NCBI GenBank assembly: GCA_020086605.1
Contig: JACBWW010000008.1
Location: forward strand, 27,950,250 to 28,014,249
Reading direction: 5' to 3'
DNA from: Lanius collurio
Lineage: Eukaryota > Chordata > Aves > Passeriformes > Laniidae
Length of the DNA: 64,000 bases
The notes beneath the pieces were generated by a model. The model worked only from the letters and a program-made list of their open reading frames with translations. It ran no database searches and had not been told where the DNA came from. A program made the position numbers and the translations under genes. This document shows positions 37,501-51,205 of this stretch, piece by piece (position 1 is the first letter of the stretch; the number at the start of each line of letters is the position of its first letter).

Positions 37501-39179
37501 AGGAAGGATATCTGCCATCTCACCTCCTTACCCCTTGTCCAGGGCTGTCAGAACTGAATGTGCAACACAACCTGCCACCTGTGAATTCCAGTAAGGAGGC
37601 CCATCCTGCTCCCAGTCCTGAGCTGCAACAAAGCCTACCACTTTGGGGGAGCCACAGGTGCTGCACTCACACTGGACATGAGTTGTATATATACCTGGGG
37701 TTCTTGCTGACAACAACTAGGACACAAATAGATCAACTGGGTGTTAAAAAGCCCAACACATTTCGGGTTTGGGCTTCTTGCCTCATATATCATGCAGGAA
37801 TTGGCTGCTAAGGTCAGCACACACCCACATACAAGAAGAACCCATTCCACTTTTGCCGCAATTGTGCAGTAAAACCACCCACCAGCTGACCCAGCCTCCC
37901 ACCTATTTGCTGCAAAGCTGGTCAAGTGATGCATGAACTGGAAACAGCTCAGCCCCAGATTCCAGTCAGCTGTCTGGGCTATAGTTCTGACATCAAGCAT
38001 TGTGCTAGAACAGGTCTTTAATCATCCCTCACCATCAGGCATGGGGCACAACCTGACCACCTCAAAACTGCCAGGCAGCCCCACCTGCTGCCTCCAGCTC
38101 ACAGCTGTACCCCAGCAAAGGGAGTTGTCTGCCACCTCCTCCTAAAGGGTGGGCATTTTGACCAAGCCCTCAATACCTTCAGTGTATCCATGCCTCTCAA
38201 GCAAACAGCAAGCTCTCCATCACAGCAGAAAACCTGTGCCTTGCTGTCTACAGGTGCAACAGCAGGGACATGCCTAGGATTCACATTCTGGCCACATTTG
38301 TAGCATGGCCACAGCAACATCTTCACTCTTTCCCAGGTGTTGGACCACTCAGGAAGAAGGTGAAAGTAGCTCTGTGCCTTCCCACCTTGCTTACCCATTG
38401 TTTGTAGCAGAAATCTGAATCTCATGGCAACCCCACCCAGCACCAACCCCACACAGGCTGTTTGGGAAATGTCAGAGAGAGGGATGTTGGTCAGAGTTGA
38501 ATGAAGAGCATGGATCTGCTCAACTGGAGCAAGGGGGAATCAGAATACAGAAGACAACAGTAAACCAGATGATGAAACTTTAAAAAAATCCTCATAAAGG
38601 AAAACTAAAATAATTCCCCTGTTCCTTCAAGTCCTGTGCTTCAAGGTCAAACAGCATCTCTCTGACACGCAGAGATCAATATGGGCTGATCATTACCGAC
38701 ATGCGCTCGACATCTTTTCTGCTCAGTGGGAACAGATACAGGAGCTTTTGAATGAGGGGTCAAAAATCCAAGCAGACTGATAAAAACATATGTTAGCACA
38801 GTGGAAATGCCTGCCCTTAGCCCTTACATTTCTCTGGGGGATCACTAACCGATGCACACTGAGCCTGCTTTCCAAGGGGAACTGAGGACAGAGGAGTCTG
38901 TGGGGTTTTGCCAGTCAAAGACATTCTCAACATCAGAGCTCACCAGCCCACCATGATGACTCTGTGTCCCAGTGAAGCCCTGTCCACTGCCCACAAAAGC
39001 AGTACTGATTTCTTCAGGGCTAGCAACCCAGGGCAGGAGCCACACCTCCAAATGAGGAAATGGCTTCAAAAGAGAAAGTTGTTGCTGTTTTTCAAAAAAA
39101 GTTGGACATTTCTTGTTGCTTGCTAACTGTCTTCTAACAGAATTAATTCCACAAGTTCAGTCCTCTGATGTTTAAGAAC

Positions 39180-39950
39180 ATTCTCTGAATTTCCAGCTTA
39201 TCTTTATCCATGCACAGCTCACTCACCCCTATTCACTCATGTTCCAAAAATGAGCTTTAACGTCAGCATTTATCCAGCCTGTGTTTAAAGTTGTATCATC
39301 CGAGTTCTCTAATCACTTCACATTAGGTAGGCTTTCCATTTCTTTGATCATACCCATATTCCTTTTCTGGACCCGACCCAGTTTGCACACAGCCTTCAGA
39401 GAGTGACTGGAAATGTACAGTCTTCCAGGCAAGGCTTCCCATGCCTTAAAATGCTTAGATTTCCCTATCTCTGCTAGAAATGCTTTGTCCAACGTGTCAC
39501 ATTGGATGACATGTATCTTTTCCACAGCTACATCATGTTAGATGCTCACAGTTATCTGGTACACCACTCCGAGACCCTGAGTTTTCTCCCCACCACTGTC
39601 ACTTTCCCCCTATGAGCTCACAGATGGAGTTGAACATTTTGCTAATTTCTCAGGCGCACAACCATGCAATTTTGAACTATCCAGTTCCCATTCGTATTGT
39701 TCCTTAAGGAATAATCCCAGCTCTTCCTGCTGAATAACACTGAATATCCTCTGATGATGCTTCCTTAGCTTTGCGTCTTTACGAAATATCACTACTGAAG
39801 TCTTACTTTTTAGTGCACACAGCATTACTTCGTGTATTGAATAGCTTCAATTTGAGGCTGATCTCCACTAACAACTTCCCTTCAGAGCAGTAGTTCCTCT
39901 TTCAACATTCCTGTTGTCTTCCTCTAGTCTGCTTACTGCCTCTTAGTTCT
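39180..39950 (-). mobile_element. Possible ancient CR1-like LINE remnant
   Basis: Weak reverse-complement similarity to old CR1 families: TCTAATCACTTCACATTAGG, then CTTTTCTGGACCC followed by blocks with CR1-like order and spacing. The divergence is high, so this is a tentative call. Confidence 0.3.
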
Positions 39951-41602
39951 CAAAAGGTATATGGAGAATAACACATGGATTAAAGGGGAGGCAGGACAAG
40001 CACTTGGGAGATTCATTTCACATAAACAAAGAAACAAAGTACTAGCAAATCTCCTCAGGGAAAAAAAAAACCCAACAACCCCTAGATAGGATACTTGTGC
40101 ATCCTGCTCCCCATCTTTGCTGACCTCCTGCAACCACTTCTAGAAAAATCATATTGGTCAAGGTGGTTCCTCCATCCCAAACACTATCTGTATTCCCAGC
40201 TTCCAGTACTGAGGTCAAATCCCTCCTGGTGCTGGCAATTGATGCTTCACTGCCTGAGAACAGGGGCCCTCACAAGCTCCATAAAAAGTCACAACTACCA
40301 GATAGGGCTCGTGCTGGCAGAGCTCCCCACAGGGCTGGGCTCAGTTTCACATACCTCCACACTACTGAGACATCTGTGGGAGAACCAAACCCTGCCCACA
40401 TCCAGCTGTCTGTCTCCAGTCCCTTCCAGCCCAGGATTCCAGTATGTTTGTACCTCAAAGGAGACTGGGGTAACAGTGAGATGTGAATCACTTGGAATTC
40501 TGTGGGAAAGGGAGAAATGACCCTACAACCCAATTCTTAGTGCCCATCTGAGTACCTAGTATTCCCCAAGCAAGAGCATGAAAAAAATAGCTGAATGTTT
40601 CTAGGCAGAGGGAAACAAGAACACAAACAGCAGAGCAGCTCCTGAATCATGTCTGAAGGCTCAGCTTCACTTTGGTAAACCAGGCTCATAAAGCTGCACA
40701 GAAAATGCTGAATCAAAGCAAAGCCTGGACATAACTGATCTAGGCTGAGGTTTCAGGATGTTTTAAAGCAGGAGTTCAGCTCTAAGAGCAAAGCAGTTTC
40801 TTCAAGCACTCATTCTAACATTGATGCTACACTGACTGGAAATATAAACCCTCATCAGTCAAAGCCTTGGCAAAAGAAGCAGAAAGGGTATTATTAAAAA
40901 AAAACATAAAACCAACAAACTTTTAATCTGGCAAACAATCATTCAGAGCCACCATGGTAACAGTGGATATTAAGGTGTTACTGGCTTCACTCATATTAAA
41001 ATTAGTTTTCAAAACAGGATCAATGCTGCCCCTAAAGCACCATTTAACTAAATAACTAGTTTCACAATAACTTAATAGTTCCCCACTGCCATGAGGAAAG
41101 CCTTAAGTTGCCACATAACATAATACACTGGAGCTGGTGAACTTGGCAGCCACAGCACTGCTGCATTCTGACCTCAAATAAAAATTATGTACTTCCAACT
41201 AAGCAGATGAAAAGCTGCAGGGCTGAACTGAATCTGCAACCCTGGAATGGTTCACTGTGTGCACAGCACGCACTGCTCGAGGACAGTGACTGCTTATGGC
41301 TCCCATGATGTGCACCAAAGTGACATTCCCTTCCCACTCCGGGGGCATAGCCAGGCTGACTCAAAGTGAGGGTGACTGAACTGCACACGAGGCTCAGCTC
41401 ACAGGGACTGCAATGGAAGGGATGAAGCAGGGAAAGGGCAAGCAGGGGAGAAGAAAAACATCACTGTTGGAAGCACAAGAGGCCACATCCAAGAATGGAA
41501 AAAAAAACCCTCCTGCCCTCTTGCTCAAGGACTGAGTCATAAACATTTCAGTTTTCCAAGGCAACAGTAAGTATGAAAACTGTTCTGGATTTTGCTGCCC
41601 AG

Positions 41603-41676
41603 AGCAGGGAGGTTGGAACTAAATGATCTTTTTGAAGGTCCCTTCCAACCCAAACCATTCTGTGGTCCTATGAATC
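41603..41676 (+). mobile_element. CR1 LINE 3' terminal fragment
   Basis: GGTTGGAACTAAATGATCTT, GGTCCCTTCCAACCCAAACC and ATTCTGTGGTCCTATGA form the plus-strand CR1 terminus with degenerate 3' octamers. Confidence 0.92.
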
Positions 41677-44600
41677 ACATAGAAAACCTGCATTAACATC
41701 ACTCTGCACATGCCAAAGTCCTTCCCTGCCATCCCTTTTCTGCGCAAAAGCAAAAGTCAAACAGAGAGATCTGGGAACTCGCCACAGAGAACAGCAAGTT
41801 CCCAGCAGACCTCCCAGCTCTCAAACATTCCCACTCCACTTTGCAACGAAGCCCAGCGAGTACATAACTACTGTCTGATTTATTAGAGACACATGATATC
41901 AGTTATGATTGTTTATACTGATTTTCCCTACAAGTTTCTCCAATTACTACCCAAACTGGACATGCAGTGCTGCTCCGCAGTGTTACCTGCCCCAGCTGGC
42001 TATGTTCTAGTGGCAAATAGAGCAATGTCTTGGCAGCTGCAAAGCTCTCTGTTATTAAAAGATAAAAGAGACTTGAAGATTCACTCCATCCCCACCTAGC
42101 AGCAGCAACATAACAGCACAGTATTGGCAGGCATAGGGCTCCAGTGCTACACAGGGGACTGCCTGGGCTTCTGAGAGCCCACATCCCAGCAGGCACCTAG
42201 AAAAGCTGCAAAGAGGAGAGGGAACAGGACCACTGAAAACTTCTCGAGACCCACTTGTGCATTAACCTGCTGGCTCTCAGGCAAAGCAGCTGTCCTTTAT
42301 TCCTCCCCTGTGCTGCATACAGTACTGTTAGCTGAAGGGATAAGGTCTATACACAAACAGCAAACTGACATAAATTATAGTCATTACCATAACACCTCAC
42401 ACAACACGGACTGCACATCCCCACCCTTAATCATTGTGCCTGACCTGCTCATTCAGAAGGGATCTGTGGTTACTGCAGATCACAGGCAAAGCTTGAGCAA
42501 TAGTGGCATTTTCCTTTGAAGCAGGCAAACAATGGGTAGGGCTGTAAGAATGGGCATGTCTTGCATGTGCAAGACTTGGAGTCATCCTTCCCCTCTGCCC
42601 ACACTGGCACATGGCTCATGGACATATCCTAAATGGACAAACTGGTGAGAGCTTGAAGACAACACGGAAAAAAAGACAGAAAGGAATAAACTGCAAAGCA
42701 AGTGGGTTAGTTCTCAGGGGAAAACTAGGGGGAACATTAAAGCAGTTCCAAAATGTATATAAGGCTGCTGCCAAGAGCAAGTGGACGAGCTGTTCTTCAC
42801 ATCTTCAACAAGAAGAGGATCCCTGAGGGGCAGACTGGGGAGTTGAGGTTAGACATCAGGTATAACAAATAAAACTAACCATTCACTATTCCACCAAAAA
42901 AGCATAAAAGTCAGGAGGTAAATTCGTTTTCTTAAAATTTTCCATTGTGTTGTATATCTCAGAAGCTCTTTGCTTTACTTATTTAGAGGCATGCAACCCT
43001 GCTAAACTTCAGAGGCCCTTACTGTAAAAAATGGGAAACGATTTATTTTTTCAACTTTGCTGCCAAACAAATGCCCATGTTACAATCCTGGTCAACTCAT
43101 GGCATCAGGAAATATCAACAGAAGGAAGGGATTGGATTGCTAAAATGAAGGGTGCAGCAGGTAATGTCCCTATCAGTGGGAGCTTCCAGAGATTAAATAA
43201 AGAAACCCACGGAATGGCATAGCCCAAGTCCACTATGCGGGCTCAGGGAGACGTGATTATTACATGGTTTTTGCAGGTCTTATTGTCGTGTGACTTCTGT
43301 TTGACTCAGAGAAGCAGGAAGCCTCTAATGCGGGATTAAAAGCTGAGAGCAATTTATTCTGTGAGACAGAATACCTGGGGAAATACAAACATGCTCCTGG
43401 AAAGACATAGCAAATATACAGGTGCAGCTGAGTGTGGAAAAGCATCCTGTGCCAGCTGATCTGGCTGCTAATCCACCTGGCTGTTAAAAACATACTCCAG
43501 ATGTATTTTTTCCCTAAGCAGAACATGCTTATTGTGAGCTCTCAGACAGTGGATTCATCCTCTTTCATCCACCACAGTTAAGAGACCTTTTCCTCAAGAA
43601 TTCAGTCTTGTTGGAGACCATCCTTGATCGCAGCTGAGAACCCTTCTAAATTTCTCTCCAGTTATTATTAACATCTTCCCATCAACCAGGGCAAGCTGTC
43701 ATGGATCATCAGTCAGCTGTACTCAAGGTCTCCATGTCAGGTCAGCCCATGATTAAGCAACCTTGTGGCTGTATGTGCTTATCGGTGTACATTTAATTAA
43801 CACAAAGAGTCTTAACTTGCAGCTCCCAGCTGCTGTGCAAGTTGTGCAAGGTCTACCTCCTCCAAAAGTCATGTTCAAACAACAGGCAGCCACCCCATAT
43901 GCAGACAGGCACACAGAGCCAGAAATGAGAAATTTGTTGGCTATGGGCAATGAATTTGCTCAGGTTGGAGAAAAACCCTAGTGAAGGAAATGCTGTAGGG
44001 ATAAAGGGGATCTGTGTGTGGGAGGAAATCCTGTCCTCTTTTTTAAAATAGAAAATAAAAGCTGCCAGAGGCAAAGCCCAGGCAGCAGTGGTGAGGCAGG
44101 CCATAAAGGCAAAGCAGGTCACAGGAGATGGCTGACAAACGTGCCAAGCTTGGACTGTGCTGGGCAGACTGAAATAGGGCTCAGCCTCCTGTGAGGCAGA
44201 AGAGGTGGAGCAGACCGCTCTACGAGTTCCCCATGGAGATATCTCGGCACTTCAGGAACTCCTGGAATCCCTGGTGTGTGGCTCTGGCACCACACTGACT
44301 ATCAGAGAATAGTCTAGAAGGCTATTCCAGCTAGAAGAACTATTAGAAAACTATCAAAAAATGTCCAGCAAAGAGGTGCTCAAGGACAACAAACAACACA
44401 TCTCCACATACTCCACAGTCCAGTCAGAGGAACAAGAGCATGCCAGGGTGCAGAGGACCCTAAAAGAGCCCTCAGGAGCTCTGTAATATATGATGATACA
44501 CAGAGCCTTGTCTGAGGCCTAATAATAGGCAGCCACAATGGTGACTCAGAAAGCTCTTTGTTGGCTGGACATGGGAGAGGAGCAGGAAGGAACAGAATAA

Positions 44601-45128
44601 CTGAGGAGCAGGAAGCCCCTGATGAAGGACTGATTGCCCAGAGCACGTTTCTGGAGAAACAGAAATGTGCTTTTCATCTCCATGACGTACTTCCATGTCC
44701 GGACAATTCTGAAGTCGGTTCTTTCAATACATGCTTAAGAAAACACTCCATCCTGTGCACACACCCAGCCTGTGCCTCTCCACACACAGCATGGAAAAGA
44801 TAAGACCAGCTAAAAGTTGAGAGGGGAAGAAGGATGGAGCACTGGAGATACAACAGTCCAAGCCAGAAGCCAAGCACCTGCTCTGCTCTCCCACTCATTC
44901 TCAGTGCAACAGCCAGAGAAAACACTTGGTCATGATGTTCTAACAGGACCTGGTCTCCATCCCTGGGAACATCTGCCAGAATTAGTAATCCCGTATCAGA
45001 GGAGGTGAAGCATAGAGTGTCCAACAGAACTTGTGACCTTTTTAGCAATTTTCACATGCCTGCAGCTTTCACAGCAACCTTCCTTTTCAGTTTAAAATAA
45101 ATGCAGTCCTTTTGAAAGTGCTCAAAGA

Positions 45129-45200
45129 CTACAGAGTCACAGAATCATGTAGATTGGTGAAGATCTCTAAGATCATCAAGTCCAGCCGTAACCGTCCAGC
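45129..45200 (-). mobile_element. CR1 LINE 3' terminal fragment
   Basis: AGAGTCACAGAATCATG and AAGATCATCAAGTCCAGCCG are the reverse complement of a CR1 3' terminus. The fragment is about 70 bases and diverged. Confidence 0.75.
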
Positions 45201-46320
45201 CCTTCCTCTACAAAGCCAGAAATGGGAACTGCTGCTTCTGGCGATGCTAACATGGGGGCAAAGGAGCTATAAAGGGGGATTAATGCTGTCATCCTGAATT
45301 CCAGCATCTGAAAGAGATGTTTCTCTGTCCATGATACTGCTGCTGTCAACTCAGAGCAAATAGGTGAGCCCCAGTGTCCCCGTGTTTGTGCCCAGAGGAC
45401 CTCCCACCTCTGAAATGTGAGGCTGTGTAATTAAGCAATGGGTGCTCTACTCCCACAGGGGCTTCTACATCCCACATGAGACTAGGCCAGAGTGGAGCCC
45501 TATCACCCATCTGCAAGAGGGATTAGCCCTTTCTTCAGATAGAGTTTCTTTGAGCATGGGCCCCTCAAAAAGCATTTTTGTGAGCTCTGGGCTTCACACA
45601 CTGGGCACCAGGACTCACTAAGGTCTGCTGCCTTCCAGTGAGGTCTCCTGCTTTTCAACACATAGCATGATGCTGCTGCAGCATGAGAGTAGCTGAATTG
45701 CATAACCAGCATAGAACCTGACCAACAACAAGTAAAACCCAGCCTGAGGGAAACAAACCACAGCTCCAGTGGAATAGCATATCCTGCACTGGCTGCACAG
45801 CTCAGGGAGCATGGCTCCCCAGATACCTCTGCTGTGTGGTCCAGCTCTCAGTTATCAACAGCAACTACATCATAAAAAAGGCAGAATTTTGGGATTAATG
45901 CTCGTGTTTATATGGATGACATAAATGTCCAGACCTACAGCCATAACGCAACACACAGATTTAATATCCTTTTCACAGTTAAACTAATCTCCAGCTACCA
46001 GTCCGCAGGATAAACCTAACCCAGAACCAGAATGACTCCGTGTGCCATTCTACAGCCCAAGACCTTCTAATGACACAGCGAGCTCTGGCCACCACCAGGG
46101 ACCTGGCAGCAAGCTAGATTAAAGCTAGATTAAATTTCCTGTACCTCTCAATAGATGCAACGATAATACCCAGAACACACAGGGAAAGCCCAGTGGCAAA
46201 TAACCTAATTAGAAGTGGAAGTCTCACACCTTCTTGGTGACCAGCACATCTGCTGAAGCTGAGGGTCACAGTCCTCTGTAGTCAGGAAGACAGCAAGAGG
46301 AGGAAAATACGGGAAGCTGT

Positions 46321-46380
46321 GCTGAGCCCCCTCCTGCTGCCCCCCACCCCATGCTGAGCCCCCTCCTGCTGCCCCCCACC
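46321..46380. repeat. 32-bp tandem duplication, C-rich (G-rich on minus)
   Basis: An identical 28-base block starts at 46321 and again at 46353. Each copy holds a CCCCC and a CCCCCC run. The RUSC2-sense strand therefore carries at least four G tracts of four to six bases within 60 bases. Confidence 0.9.
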
Positions 46381-47599
46381 AAGGGTCCAAGGCTGCTCTC
46401 CATGGAAGATTCCCAACACTTTGGCTGAAATGACGCCAGCACTTGGGCAGGGCTTGGTGTTATTTTTAACACTTGCTCACATAACTCTTTGGATAAATCC
46501 TGGGAAGAGCTTGTCACCAAAATAGTACACTGTGGGCACTATTTATACACCCACTGGCAGCACCGCAGGATATGCTGGGGAAAGCTAGAGCACCCCTTTA
46601 TCCTCCTCACAGGGATATAGCAGGGCTCTAAAACACGGTTTGCTGTTTGGGCCAGTCCTCAGAAGTGAGCCATCCCCTGCAGGACGCCCGGTATCCCTGT
46701 CTGTCCTGCTAAGGAGACAGACTCTTATCCATATGGAGGGGAAGCCCAGGTATATTAGGCTCGGGGAAGATGGATGGCTGAGCGCACATCCCAGCTGCTG
46801 TGGACTAAAAAGGGAACAGGTGTGCGTAAACACAGAAAATGCTGATGCCTTCCTATTTTATCTCTCCTTGGCTGCTGCAGGGTAATCCAGCAGGGGTCGG
46901 CTTTCTTGGTCATCAGCTTTTTTCCCGATGTGGCAGAAGCTAAGATGTACAGAGGTGGGGGCAGGCAAAGCACTAAATGTCAGCAAGGTTCACTGGAAAG
47001 GAGGCACCAGATTGACAAGACTGACTGTCCTTTATCCCTAGGGACAGTAGCAGCCTCAGGCTCTTCCATATCAAAAGAGTGGGCCCTAAAGGACTAAAGG
47101 GAAAAAAAATTAAAAGTAAACCACCCTTTTGAGACTATCTAAGGAAAGGAGGCTCTTCCCCTGTCTTGATTTTCTGGGTTAAAAATAACTTCTCTAAAGC
47201 CATTTCCAAGCCTATTGAACTTGCTTGATTTTAGTCTTCAGTGAGTTTCTCCTCCCTCCCCCTTCCTCCCAAGACACATCAGACTGCTCTCTACTCTCAC
47301 ATCTCCTGAAGAAGCAGGTGACATGACCTGAAGAACAGGCACAGGATGCTGCACGAGAATTGACAAGACAGAAAAGAGAAGACTCCATCTTGAAGCAGAA
47401 AAGGATCCAAGGTTTGAATTTTTCCAGTATGTAGGTAAAAACAAAGTGTATATATACATCTTCTTTCTCTGCAAGAGAGGCTACAGCCTGAGCAGCATAC
47501 TGGCTGTCGAGCAGAGCTAAAGAACAACGCAAAATAAACCCACTAATTGACCCATGCTGTAAAGGCACGGGCAGACCTGCTCACATTACTTTCAGCAGA

Positions 47600-48200
47600 A
47601 CAAATAGAAGCGATCAGCTCCTACCTTGCCAGATAGAACCTCCCCAGGACGTGGGCTCAGCTCACCGCAGCTGGAAGCCGAGTGTAGCGGCACTGGCAGG
47701 AGAGCCGCAGGAGGAACACAGCATGCAGAGCCAGCGATAATCCAAAGCAAAACCAGCTTGTGCCCGTGCTGCTCAGGGATCAGCGAGCCGTGCTGCGGGG
47801 CGTCTCCGCCGGCTGCTCCCCTGCTGATGCAGGATGGCGGGCAACAGGCAAGATGACAAGGCACTTCTTCCAGACAGGAGCTGGCTGAGCAATTCCTGCT
47901 GCTGCCAGCCACCTGCCCCTCGTCAGGCACAGCGGTGCCAGGGTCTCACTCAGGGAGCATGTGGGCAGGAGAGAGGAGCGAGGGCGAGGGCCAGATTGCT
48001 AATGAAAGCCCCAGTGTGTAAATACAGATGCGCACAGGAGAGGGCTATGGCAGAAATGCAGCTCGTGTTACAGAGAGCCATTTACAGCAGGCACAGAGAG
48101 CGGGGAGAGCGTGGCAGGGCTGTGCGGGATGGGTCCACTGCCGGCCTGCTCGCACAGCGGGGTGGGAGGGCAGCTGCCTGCCAGGAGAAGCCATGGGGTG
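47600..48200 (-). promoter_or_regulatory. Candidate alternative RUSC2 promoter/first exon
   Basis: The region is richer in G+C and CpG than its surroundings. Two good minus-strand donors occur at its left side: CTGCG followed by GTGAGC (exon end 47666) and GGCAAG followed by GTAGGA (exon end 47625). No repeat covers it. It fits an internal promoter with a leader exon spliced to 15544, but only transcript data could tell. A minus-strand 112-codon frame crosses it without recognisable similarity. Confidence 0.3.
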
Positions 48201-48628
48201 AATGACCACTAGCGAGGGGAGACCCCTCCCCCAGTTCTACATTCTCCATCAGCTCGCTCCTAAGCTCTATATGCAGTACGTGCTAGCAGTAATGCAAACC
48301 CATCCAACTTCCCTTCCTTCGCCCCAGCTGGGACGGCCCCAGCCCCACACTTTCTCTGGAGCACTGCCACAGCAGCCCATCATGCCAGGGAGAAAGGCTG
48401 ACTGGAGCATTGCTCCATTCACCTGCTCGGACCCATTCCTGTTGCTCAAGCCCTCTCCCCAGGCTCCCGTTCTCCACAGCTTTGAGACTTAGCCTCTCTC
48501 CCTAGCTCAATGTGTTTGGTACCTCCTGCCAGGATTCCTCTCTCCCTGCCATCTCAGGGTAATTTACATGCTGTACTGCAGCTGGATTTACACCAAATAT
48601 GGAACCTGGGGGATAGGGACTAGGTTGG

Positions 48629-48765
48629 CACAGAATCACAGAGTATTCTGAGTTGAAAGGGACCTACGAGGATCATGAAACCCAGCCCTTAAGTGAATGA
48701 CCCACTCAGGGATCAAACCCACATTTGCTAGCATCATGCTCCAACCAGCTGAGCTCATCTCACGG
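48629..48765 (-). mobile_element. tRNA-Ile/CR1-tail SINE (TguSINE1-like)
   Basis: Read on the minus strand, the element starts with a tRNA-like head. An A box is AGCTCAGCTGGTTGGAGC (48755-48738), and a B box is GGTTTGATCCC (48719-48709). GGTCATTCACTTAAGGGCTG and a CR1-type tail follow, with GGTCCCTTTCAACTCAGAAT and a GATTCTGTG end. The head has diverged and lost a few bases in the anticodon-to-T arm region, so it is not a functional tRNA gene. This fusion matches the songbird SINE TguSINE1, copied by CR1 machinery. Confidence 0.8.
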
Positions 48766-50939
48766 TTAAGAAGCAAGGTGTCAAAGGGGCTTTGCCTCCA
48801 CTGTGCCTACAACTAGGACCAGCAGCAGAGGAGAGGTTTGCAGGTGTCAACCACTGCCCATTAAACAAGCCTTGGAAGACATTAGGGCGAGGCTGGGAAA
48901 GAGCTGTTTCAGGACGTTTCACAGCACAGCAGGCACTGCCTATAAGCTCCATGCCAGGCATGCATACAGCTCACACCAGTGACCTCTGGGTGAAACTGGC
49001 AATGAAGAACAAGGCATTCCTGTAGTTCTCAAGGAAGTGTGGTCTGTAAGGATGTGGGGGACCTCCAGCTCAGCGGTGTAAAACCTCAGGCAGATCACTT
49101 CCCTGCCTGGTGCTTCGGTTTCACCCCCACCCCCCAAGCCGGAAAACAAGGACCATAACACTTACCAAGCTGCTGTGGACGTTGCAAAGTTAATTTCATG
49201 GGATGCTGGCAGCCTGCAAACAGGAATGGGCATTCTGTGGGACTCTCTTCCCACCCATGAAGCATAGATTCCTTGTGGCTTCCCTCGACATACAAGCTAC
49301 TGCTCGCAGCTTTTTTCACCCTCACCACAGCAGGTACCCTGTGAAGACAGGGATCCCCATTACCCCAAAAGCAGGAGCATCGGTCCCTCTACCAGCTGCA
49401 CCCAGGCCATCTGCCAGGCAGGAATGCTGTGCACCAGCCCAGCCTCAGCCGAGCTGTCAAAGCAGCGGAAGGGCTGAGGCTGCACTGCTCTGGAATTCCA
49501 GAAACGCACAAACACCCTGTCAGCCTGCACCAGGAATGACTCCTCCCTGCCCCGGACCAGGCTGAATCACTGGAAATACCAAAACAACGATGAGGTCACG
49601 TTCCCAGAGCAAGGAACTGGAGCCAGATATAGCTGCATGGAGAAGTGTGCTAAAAAGGGACTCGGTGTAGGGGCTGGGGGCTCTGGCAGACAGGCACCAT
49701 GGGCATTTGTCTCGTTTAAAAACAGCTTGAGGCTGCCAGGGGACTTTTTTTTTCTTCTCTGTAGGGAGCAGGGAACTGGGCTTTAAAACCATTTATCCGT
49801 CCCACTGGAAGAGGCGAAAACATTCTGATGTTCGTGAGTTCAAGGAACAAGGCAGAAGTAAAATGATGACTGGATTCTTAATTCAGTGTTCCCAAAATCT
49901 CACTGTGATATGATGATCAGACTAAACCAGTAAAGAATCTCCTTGCAGCAAACTGAATGTCAACAAAAATAGTATGTCCATTACTGCTTTTTGCTTTTGC
50001 TACAGACCCAGCCAGCTTCCACAAAAACCCCAAAAAACCAGCCCAAACCAAAGCCCCAGAAATATTGATTTGCTAAGTTTTCAACAGGATAAGCAGCAAG
50101 TAACAGTGGATTCTGTTAATGCTCCTAAAATGAGTACTTCATTATCAGCAAATAGACTTTTTAAGGCTTTGCAGTTCCAAACTTTGACCGTTCTCAGTGG
50201 AGGGAGACTGGAGACATTTTGCTATTTAGACTGTGAAGGAAATTGCAACATAGGACTTGGAAAGGATAAAGGAATTCACAATAGAATTCGCAATAGCCTG
50301 TTCTTTCCCCTTTCCATACGACATTTGGATGGATAACACCACCACCCACAGTTATGTGAATAAGAGGCTCTAAGAATCCAGACTTTGTTCCATCAGGACA
50401 TAAACCATATCTTAATCATAAGCCAAGAGGGAACAAAGATAGGACTGGACAGCTAATGCCAAGCATGTCACCTGCCTGGCAGGGCAATGGTCACTAGGCT
50501 GGCACACCCTGCAACAACCACAGCAGTGCCTGGCACACCGAGCCAGCTGATGGGCCATGCCTGCACCAGTCCCCTTCTCCTGAAAGTCTGTCCAGATTTG
50601 CTAATAGAAGTGATAAGAAAATCTGCGGTGAGTTGTGTGTGACTCCCACAGGAGTGTCATGAGAGCAGAAGTGCTCAAAACCAAACCAGTTAATTTTCAC
50701 CCCACTGTTCCAGCACACTCTGGTAACCAGAACCACCAGTGAGTTACACCAAGAATTCTTCTGGTCTAGTGCCCCACCCCTGACAATGCGGCAGTGGCAC
50801 ATAAAAATCACAGAGTGATTTCACCGAGTGCAATCACGGAGTGATCTCCCCTAAGGACACATTCTTCCAGCCTGCAACAATCAGGAACTCCTAGGGCTGG
50901 AGGTCACACACTGACCATCACGTTTCTGAGACACTGAAA

Positions 50940-51205
50940 CACATCTCTGCCATTGAGGTGTCTGGTTCCTTTTGGAATCTGTGTGTATTTTCAGTCTTCA
51001 TGTCATCTCATAGCAACATGTTCTACAAATCAACCGTGTTGAAAAAGGACTTCCTTAACCTCCTGTCTAATAAATTATTTTGCAGGATGCGCTTCCTCTG
51101 TGCTGTGAGAAATAATAAAGTGTATTAAGGTCATTCCTTACTCAACTTCTCCCTGCTGAACACTGTATTATAGATCTTTGCTACCAACCACCTTGGCTAA
51201 CTTAG
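50940..51205 (-). mobile_element. Ancient CR1 LINE fragment
   Basis: The plus strand matches the reverse complement of old CR1 families. Blocks include ATGTTCTACAAATCAACCGT, TGAAAAAGGACTTCCTTAAC, GCTGTGAGAAATAATAAAG and a TTATAGATCTTTGCTA segment. The divergence is much higher than in the other copies. Confidence 0.6.

Larger units (their letters stand above)
34584..47590 (-). other. RUSC2 intron 1, further upstream portion
   Basis: This 13 kb contains CR1 pieces at 41603-41676 and 45129-45200, a possible ancient CR1 stretch at 39180-39950, and a G-rich tandem duplication at 46321-46380. Open frames here, including a 187-codon plus-strand frame at 36160, do not resemble any protein I know. 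Confidence 0.7.

Noticed and set aside
48695..48765. Possible tRNA-Ile gene
   Set aside because: A and B boxes are present, but the cloverleaf is broken by missing bases and is fused to a CR1-type tail. It is a SINE.
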